A DNA stretch of 64,000 nt from Heterodera schachtii. Its lineage: Eukaryota > Nematoda > Chromadorea > Rhabditida > Heteroderidae. Below, in pieces: positions 58,155 through 64,000 of the stretch; the first letter of the stretch is position 1; each line of letters starts with the position of its first letter. The stretch lies in the NCBI GenBank assembly GCA_023374025.1, contig SIJG01000030.1:943173-1007172 (forward strand). The letters run 5' to 3'. A program made the position numbers and the translations under genes. The notes below the pieces were generated by a model. That model ran no database searches. It worked only from the letters and a program-made list of their open reading frames with translations, and was not told the DNA's origin.

Positions 58155-58239
58155 TTGGCGGAAAAGCACGAAACGATTCAGCATGGAGACAAAATAAAAA
58201 ATAGAATTCACTCAATTTATTAATTTGTGGGTTTTTGTA

Positions 58240-58664
58240 AAAAAAGGGAAATAAAATAATGAATATCACTAAGAAAATAAATATCATTCATTTTCTATCA
58301 AAAATTCTCTAATTAACTTTTATGTTTGAAAAAGATAAAATATTGGTATACAACACCAATCAATTATTAATGGTTTAATGGCATAATTAAAAGGCTAACA
58401 AATCAACTTATTTTTAGCATTCATCCATTTGGTTACAAAATAACATTGAATCAGTTAGGTCAAAAAAGGCAAATCAAATATTAAATTAATAAAAATCAAG
58501 TTTTCTTTCAATTATCCATTGGGTTATATAACGAACCTCGTAACATTGGTACTCAAAAACTAAAATAAAAATGAATAAATAATTATAAATTAAATCCTAA
58601 ATAGAAAATAATCTTTATTATTTTTCATTTCTCCTCACTGTTCCTGAGAATGTTCAAATCTGTC
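58240..58664 (-). pseudogene. Partial copy of the 45-kb gene (paralogue A), last exons
   Basis: 58490-58560 corresponds to the last exon and intron of the gene at 45.07 kb; a frame reading VRYITQWIIERKLDFY then stop is kept, close to VRFVTQWMIEKKVDFYPC. 58560-58664 matches the intron and the end of the next exon (TDLNILRN against TDLNILKL), including the shared phrase AATGAATAAATAATTATAAA. Upstream exons are absent: at about 58665 the sequence switches to the duplicated 43-kb block. Whether the hybrid is transcribed cannot be judged. Confidence 0.7.
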
Positions 58665-59480
58665 ATTTCGTTGTTGCCAACCGCGCCGGAGTGAGTACAG
58701 CGAGCGGCTGGCCGATTGTTTTCGTGAAAGTGTGGGTCCAACAAAATGCCACCAAGAAGGATTCCGATATTGAATGGTGAGTAGATGGGCATGGATTGTG
58801 GGGGGGGGAGGGGTAGGCCCATATTCAGAAGTGGGAGAAAGTGCCCACCCGCAACCCCCACCCGAAATGAAAAAAAAAATTTTCAAGAAAATGGGAAACT
58901 TTTTTTTTAATTAATTACTCAATTTTCGTGCAAAGTAGATGCAAAATTTTTTAGATTTGCATATTTTTTGCAAAGTTTGATAAAAATTTTTGTACCGGAA
59001 GAGCAAAAAAGAAAACTCTTCGAGTGCCCCATTTTAACATTTGTTCTGGATACGGGCCTGGGGGGGGGGGGGGGGGGGGGGGGGGGGAGTTCCTGCGGAA
59101 ATTTGGCCAAATTTGTTGGGTATTTAATTTTTCAAATTATTATGGGAGGGGATTTGGGTTAAATGTTCGTCCCAAATTTGTTGGCACTGTTAAGGGCATT
59201 TAATTGGGGGACCTATCCGCTTAATAACACAACGGGCGAAAATCCAATTTGTGTAGGCTCGGGCAGTAGCCGGCAGCTGTCGGTTTGTGTCCCCATCAGG
59301 CATAATTTGTATAGTAAAAAGGCGACTGAGTCATTAGGGACATTGATAAAATAAAAGAGAACGCAAAAAACAAACATATCTGCTTCAAGTTTGTGATCAA
59401 AATTATCATTAAAGAAGGCATACCCATAAAAAACTTTTGCGGAAATGTCAACTAAACTTAGAAATTTTTAATATTCGACA
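58665..59480. repeat. Segmental duplication, copy 2
   Basis: Copy of 43078-43770 with small indels and a G28 run at 59060-59087, where copy 1 has only GGGCCTGGTGGG. A plus-strand frame around 59163-59354 is conserved with copy 1 (TYPLNNTTGENPI), which may be chance or a short exon. Confidence 0.85.
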
Positions 59481-60863
59481 TTTAAAATTATTAAATTCGC
59501 CCTTCCCTTTTGGATCTTTATGCCTTCGATTTAAAGCGTTTTTAATCGACCGCTTGATAATCCTTACAGAATAATTCAGGGCGCTTTAAAAAACTTTCAA
59601 ATAAGAAAACACCCAAGATAAAAACAATCACAATATGGGGTCAAAAACGAAATTAAAATTGTAATGCAGTTTCTTTAAATTAAATAAAAACAAATGAATT
59701 CTGATATATCCTTGAATTCATAGATACAAAGAATTAAAAAATTTAAAAAAATTGTATTCCAAAAATCCCAGCCCTTTATACATCAATAAAATATGAAAAT
59801 AATCAATAAATAATAAACATTATTCATTTTCTGTCAAATTTCTCTAATTTACTTTTAATTTTGATTTTTTTTAGAGCATACTTTGCCTTTTTGGTAAAAT
59901 TGATAAGACAATGTAATAAAAACGAAAAATGCAACCCAAATGTCGGTTTTTTGGCTAATTTCAAAAATACACACCTAAAAATTAAAAAAAAAACAGTTTC
60001 GTGAAATTGGCAGCTTTCATAATATATTAAATAAAAACTCGAAGATACACAAAATCGTACATTCGCAAATTTCAAAAGCAAAATTTTTGACATTTTTTGG
60101 TATATATTTTCATTGTCATTTTTTATAAAAAAATTTTTTTGCATTTTTTGTGTCTTAATCCATTTTTTGTCTGCTTTTATGGCAAGTTTTAATAATTTTT
60201 AGGGTTTTCATTTAAACTCCACACTCTATGATTAAATTCTATAAGTCAAATTGTTTTTATTTTATAATATTTTCAGTTGAATTGTAATTTGAATAAAATA
60301 ACCTGCTATAGAGTTTACCATAGGGCTGGAAATTATATGTAAAAAAACTCAATTTGAAAAAACAATCTTTTTTTTCTTGTTAGTTTCTTAGTTGTCAGAA
60401 TGACTAGAAAATTTCGCGTGGTTTTAAAATTAGAAAAGGCATGGATTTATATTTACGAAAAAATGGAAAGAATAAAATAAAAATTTGAAGTGGAAAAATA
60501 ATAACCGATTACAGAGCAAATAAGAAAGACAATTATAAGGGGTTTGAATTCACTTTGCCGAATTTTTCAAAAATTTAGAAATCAAGTTTTCACCCAGACT
60601 AAAAATTACTTAGTTAAAAATTTTTTGAAAAACCATATATTTTTATTTATGTATAAGACACTAACTTAGAAGAATTTCCATGTTAAAAAAGATTTTTAGT
60701 GAATTTCTCAGCCAAACAACGCTACAGGAAGAAAATTTAAAAAAAAGATAAATCCGGGCCCTATGCACCTTCATGTCCTTTCACACCGTTGATCATCATC
60801 CTCTTCACCTCTCATCATTCATCATCTTCCTCGCTCTTCTCATCATCTTCCTCTTCCGAATCA
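59481..60863. other. Intergenic DNA downstream of the SKP1-like gene
   Basis: 59740-59880 resembles 58240-58330 and 50700-50790 (TTTCTCTAATT-ACTTTTA-like blocks), so repeat fragments continue here. No gene is supported. The last 100 bases should be the 3' UTR of the SKP1-like gene. Confidence 0.45.
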
Positions 60864-63800
60864 TCAGTGTCCTTCATCATGCTCCTGACCCAGCTGATGT
60901 TCCTGTTGCTGGTTCTGTTGTTGCAGTTGTTCCTGACGGAGGCCTTCCGCTAACTTTTCCTTATTCTTCTGTTCTTCCTTTCTCTCACGCTCCTCTTCCT
61001 CCTCTCGTTCCTTTGCATGGCGCGCCTCACGTTCCTCGTCCGATTCTTCCCACTCGTTCTCCTTCTCGACTCGTTTCCATTCGGGATGCTCTGGCGGGTA
61101 AGGTTCTTCGACGCCGAATGTCTTGCGAATTTCCTCCGGTCTTTTGCCCTTGACCCATTTATTATAAACCATTGTGGTCGCGAAGGTAAGCAAAAGTTTG
61201 ATGTTCAAATAGTTGGCTGCCTGAAAGATGGTGATTACAATAAAAAAATTTTGTTTTGCCATGAATAAAAAACAATTTAAAACGGTATTTCTGGAACATC
61301 CGAATATCATTGTGAGTTAATTGGGACCCGGAGCTTATAACCCTGTTATCATGAAAAAATGTGGCATTTCACTGGCTCGGCTTAGTCGGCCATGACACAG
61401 TGGCACTGAGACTGAGACCCTGGTTCCCGTTGTTTTTGAAGCTAGAACTTGTCCCTGACCTGACCCCAATAACTTTTTCCGATGAATTTCCTCCCCCCCC
61501 CCCCCCCCCCCGAGGTCGGAGAGAAATAGTATAAAACCTCTGCTACGGATTCATTTTGCGCATTTCTGCACGGTGCTATGACGTAACTCAAAACCATCAA
61601 ATGGGTGTTACTCAAAAAACCATTAAAATCAAAAATTTTTATATAACTTTGGTCAAAAACAACCAAATTTTCGCTAAAAAAATTATAAGAAAATATAAAT
61701 CTTGAATTATTCGATAGCCCTAAGTGTTTTTTTTATTATACTGTAAAATTCAGTTTGGGCGAAGTTATGAATAATTTTCTAAATTTTCCATTTCATGGTT
61801 GAGTAACGCCCATTTAATGGTTTTTGAGTAACGACCCGGCACCATCTGCAGATCTGCATTATATTTTAATTGATTCGACACAAGCCACATTATTCTAAAA
61901 ATGGAATATAACAATCTCATATATATCATTTTTAAGTTTTATTTCCTAGAATAAATCGTTGTAAAATAAGGTAAACCCACCAAAATTATCTCAGCTAGTT
62001 CAGGCCACTCCTTATCCAAAAATTTGTCATCCCAGCTCGGAAAGACGAGACGTTTTTCGATATTAGCCGGTTCTTTTGGTTTGGCTTTTGATGCAGATTC
62101 CTCCGCAACTTCTCCCTCTTGAACATTTGAAGTTGATGCCTCCGCATCTTTACCAGTTGGCACATCCAAATCAATTTCCTCATAAATTGGTTCGATTGAA
62201 GGATCTAATATAGAATTAGTCAGGAATAGAACTTGGAAGAAAAATCAATTTTTGTGACTTATTCATTAAGAGCGTGTTCACAAATTTTAAATGGCGCCAT
62301 TTAATCCCGTTAGCCTATTCGATCAATCAACCGTCAAGTCCCGGTCTTGTTCATTTTGATCGGTCGAATGGGAATGAAGATTTTCGCGTTTGTTTACCAT
62401 GACCCGTGCCCCACACAAACCGTTTCTGTGATGTTCGCACCATTCAATCACTTTTCGCATCACCGTACTACTGACATTTGAAACCGGCAATTTCTAAAAA
62501 AATTATAAATAGTCGTCAGGCACCCAATTTATAGGAAATTTATTTCATGAATAGTAGTCGAGATCAAATTTTCATAACAATATTCTAAAAATATTTTTAA
62601 TAATCATAATGAGCAATTTTTATGCGGTTTCTATTTTTTTCAAACTTTAGGCTAAAGAGCAAAAAATGCTCTTTAAATTCTCTCAGATTTTTCCTGGGGT
62701 ACGCGCCTGTTTTTTTCCTTCAGCATTGTACATTTCAAGATCTAAGAAATAAAAAATTAATGTTTTTTAAATAATTGCTCGAAGAAATAAGATTTTTACC
62801 TTCCATCATAGTGTCGAGCGTAGTGGAAAAACGAAAAATATTACGATCGAGCTCTACTTCCACTTCCACGTCGTCCGCGCATTTAAGGGATATGGTTGGA
62901 GCTGGAATTTAAATTTTAATTTTTCTGAATTTATTTAAAAAAAAATAAAAAATAGAGAAATTTAATAATCCAGTTGACTGGCTCAAAAATCGCGATTATT
63001 AAAATATATATTAATGGTAGTACTCTAATTTTTGTTTACAAATTATAAAGATTTTGACAAATTTGGAGAATTTTTGAGATAAATTTTTTTGGAATCCATA
63101 AAAAATTACATTTTTTATTGACAAAATCTATTATTCAAAAACATTTTGGCGCCGTCGGCCAATAGACACTCAAAAAATTGAAAAAACGCGACCCTTATTT
63201 TAATGAAAATCTTATCTAATTTTTTTGCAATTTTATAAAAATGCTATTCAATTAAAATTTATGTTGAGTTAAAAAATCATTTAATAATTTTACTTTCTTG
63301 CTCAGTATGTTTGGGTTTGACACAGATGTCTAAATTGGTGTAAAATTAATATATTTTAATTCATAAATTAATTTTTAAAAATTATTTAAAATATTAAAAA
63401 AAATATAATTTTACCCATTTTATCTTTGTCTTGGGCAATGTCTAAATATGTGTAAATGTTAAAAAATTTAATTTAATTTTTATTTCTGGGTAACACAATT
63501 GTATTTCTATTTTTTAAACTATGTTTAAATTTTACCCATTTGGGCAATGTGTTCAATTGTATCCATAACGCCTAAATAGTATTAAAAAATAAATAAAATT
63601 ATTTATTTATTTATTTAAATATTTACTTATTTCGCCGAGTTTTTCTTTGCCTTTTATCCCTAAATTCATATTAATTTAATTAAAATTTCGCTTTTTATTC
63701 ACAAATATTTTACTTGTTGCGACGACTTTTTTTTCTTTGATTCCATATTCACTTTGCTCATCAATACCTAAATTTTGCAAAATAAATAAATACATTTATT

Positions 63801-63900
63801 TGTATTTTTTTTTACTTATTCCTCCCGCTTTTCTTTTTCCATTGTCCATGCAATCACCAAACAGTGCCAAAATGGGGATGAGTAGAACAATTCTCAGCAT
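60864..63900 (-). CDS. Secreted SKP1-like protein, eleven exons, 353 residues
   Basis: Exons: 63816-63900, 63714-63767, 63627-63659, 63536-63571, 63415-63441, 63294-63329, 62800-62901, 62707-62741, 62421-62493, 61981-62204, 60864-61220; phases agree at every junction. Residues 1-17 are a signal peptide (MLRIVLLIPILALFGDC). Residues to about 90 are a polar extension encoded by micro-exons of 27-54 bases. Then comes the SKP1 BTB/POZ fold (TISLKCADDVEVEVEL, TTLDTMMEDLEMYN, KLPVSNVSSTVMRKVIEWCE, HHRNDPS), an acidic insertion, and the C-terminal F-box-binding helices (SWDDKFLD, AANYLNIKLLL, KGKRPEEIRKTFGVEEPY, ENEWEE), ending in a Glu/Arg/Gln-rich tail. SKP1 bridges cullin-1 to F-box proteins in SCF ubiquitin ligases. 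A signal peptide on such a cytosolic protein suggests export, possibly as an effector into host cells. One intron (62494-62706) has a GC donor. Confidence 0.85.
61493..61511. repeat. C19 run in an intron of the SKP1-like gene
   Basis: Nineteen uninterrupted C within the 760-bp last intron. Confidence 0.9.
61566..61854. mobile_element. Inverted-repeat element (MITE-like) in the last intron of the SKP1-like gene
   Basis: Left arm (61566-61628) and right arm (61794-61854) are inverted copies: TCTGCA-GGTGC ... GTTACTCAAAAACCATTAAATGGG-like blocks occur on both sides on opposite strands. The loop of about 165 bases is AT-rich. No transposase and no clear target duplication were found. Confidence 0.6.
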
Positions 63901-64000
63901 AATGTTCACGGTTGGTGATGATAAAGAGTGGATTTGATGAGTTTTCAATTTTTATAATTTTAAATTCTGATTTTTTCTTGCCTTTTCGCTGCGCTTAAAT
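63901..64000. promoter_or_regulatory. 5' flank of the SKP1-like gene
   Basis: Directly upstream of the chosen ATG. No trans-splice acceptor (TTTCAG type) is seen in the 40 bases before the start, and no TATA box could be assigned with confidence. The upstream promoter lies outside the window. Confidence 0.3.

Noticed and set aside
1..64000. CRISPR array, bacterial operons or prophage
   Set aside because: Introns, spliced genes and eukaryotic transposons show this is animal nuclear DNA; the only regular arrays are the minisatellite and the hairpin cluster in the Merlin element.

Overview
The window looks like AT-rich nuclear DNA of a nematode. The evidence is short AT-rich introns with TTTTAG/TTTCAG acceptors, a probable trans-splice acceptor one base before a start codon, an intron that appears to start with GC instead of GT, a BEL/Pao retroelement with a phlebovirus-type envelope (a combination known from nematodes), and a SKP1-like protein with a secretion signal. 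Secreted SKP1-like proteins have been described from cyst nematode gland cells, so a plant parasite is plausible but not proven. Almost all genes are split into small exons. I built the gene models by hand from splice sites, matching intron phases and protein similarity that I recognise. No alignment or search was run.

Layout. 1-8.1 kb: a decayed BEL/Pao retroelement on the minus strand (gag, protease, reverse transcriptase, RNase H, integrase, envelope), with a primer-binding site near 8.12 kb. 8.98-10.8 kb: a trypsin-like protease gene (minus) with signal peptide, propeptide, catalytic His and Asp, but no active-site Ser in the window; the retroelement lies where its 3' end should be. 11.8-12.9 kb: a two-exon gene for a secreted, His/Gln-rich protein. 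13-20 kb: intergenic DNA with a diverged tandem repeat, a Tc1/mariner-type MITE at 16.2 kb and another inverted-repeat structure at 17.2 kb. 20.26-23.35 kb: a complete five-exon dystroglycan-like gene (minus). 24-43 kb: no gene I can support, only AT-rich DNA interrupted by GC-richer islands with long G or C runs. 43-59.5 kb: a zone of segmental duplication with two related small multi-exon genes (45.07-45.96 and 47.45-48.46 kb) and decayed copies of them. 52,671-58,146: a full-length 5.48 kb Merlin-family DNA transposon with 178-bp inverted ends, a perfect 8-bp target duplication, a spliced transposase, and unusual cargo (21-bp minisatellite, eight GCGAAGC-type hairpins, a 150-nt foldback, a 252-bp internal duplication). 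60.86-63.90 kb: an eleven-exon gene (minus) for a 353-residue secreted SKP1-like protein whose N-terminal extension is built from phase-1 micro-exons.

The genes do not form one pathway. The trypsin, the His-rich protein, the dystroglycan-like protein and the SKP1-like protein all begin with signal peptides. The points most worth follow-up are the secreted SKP1-like gene and the cargo of the Merlin element.
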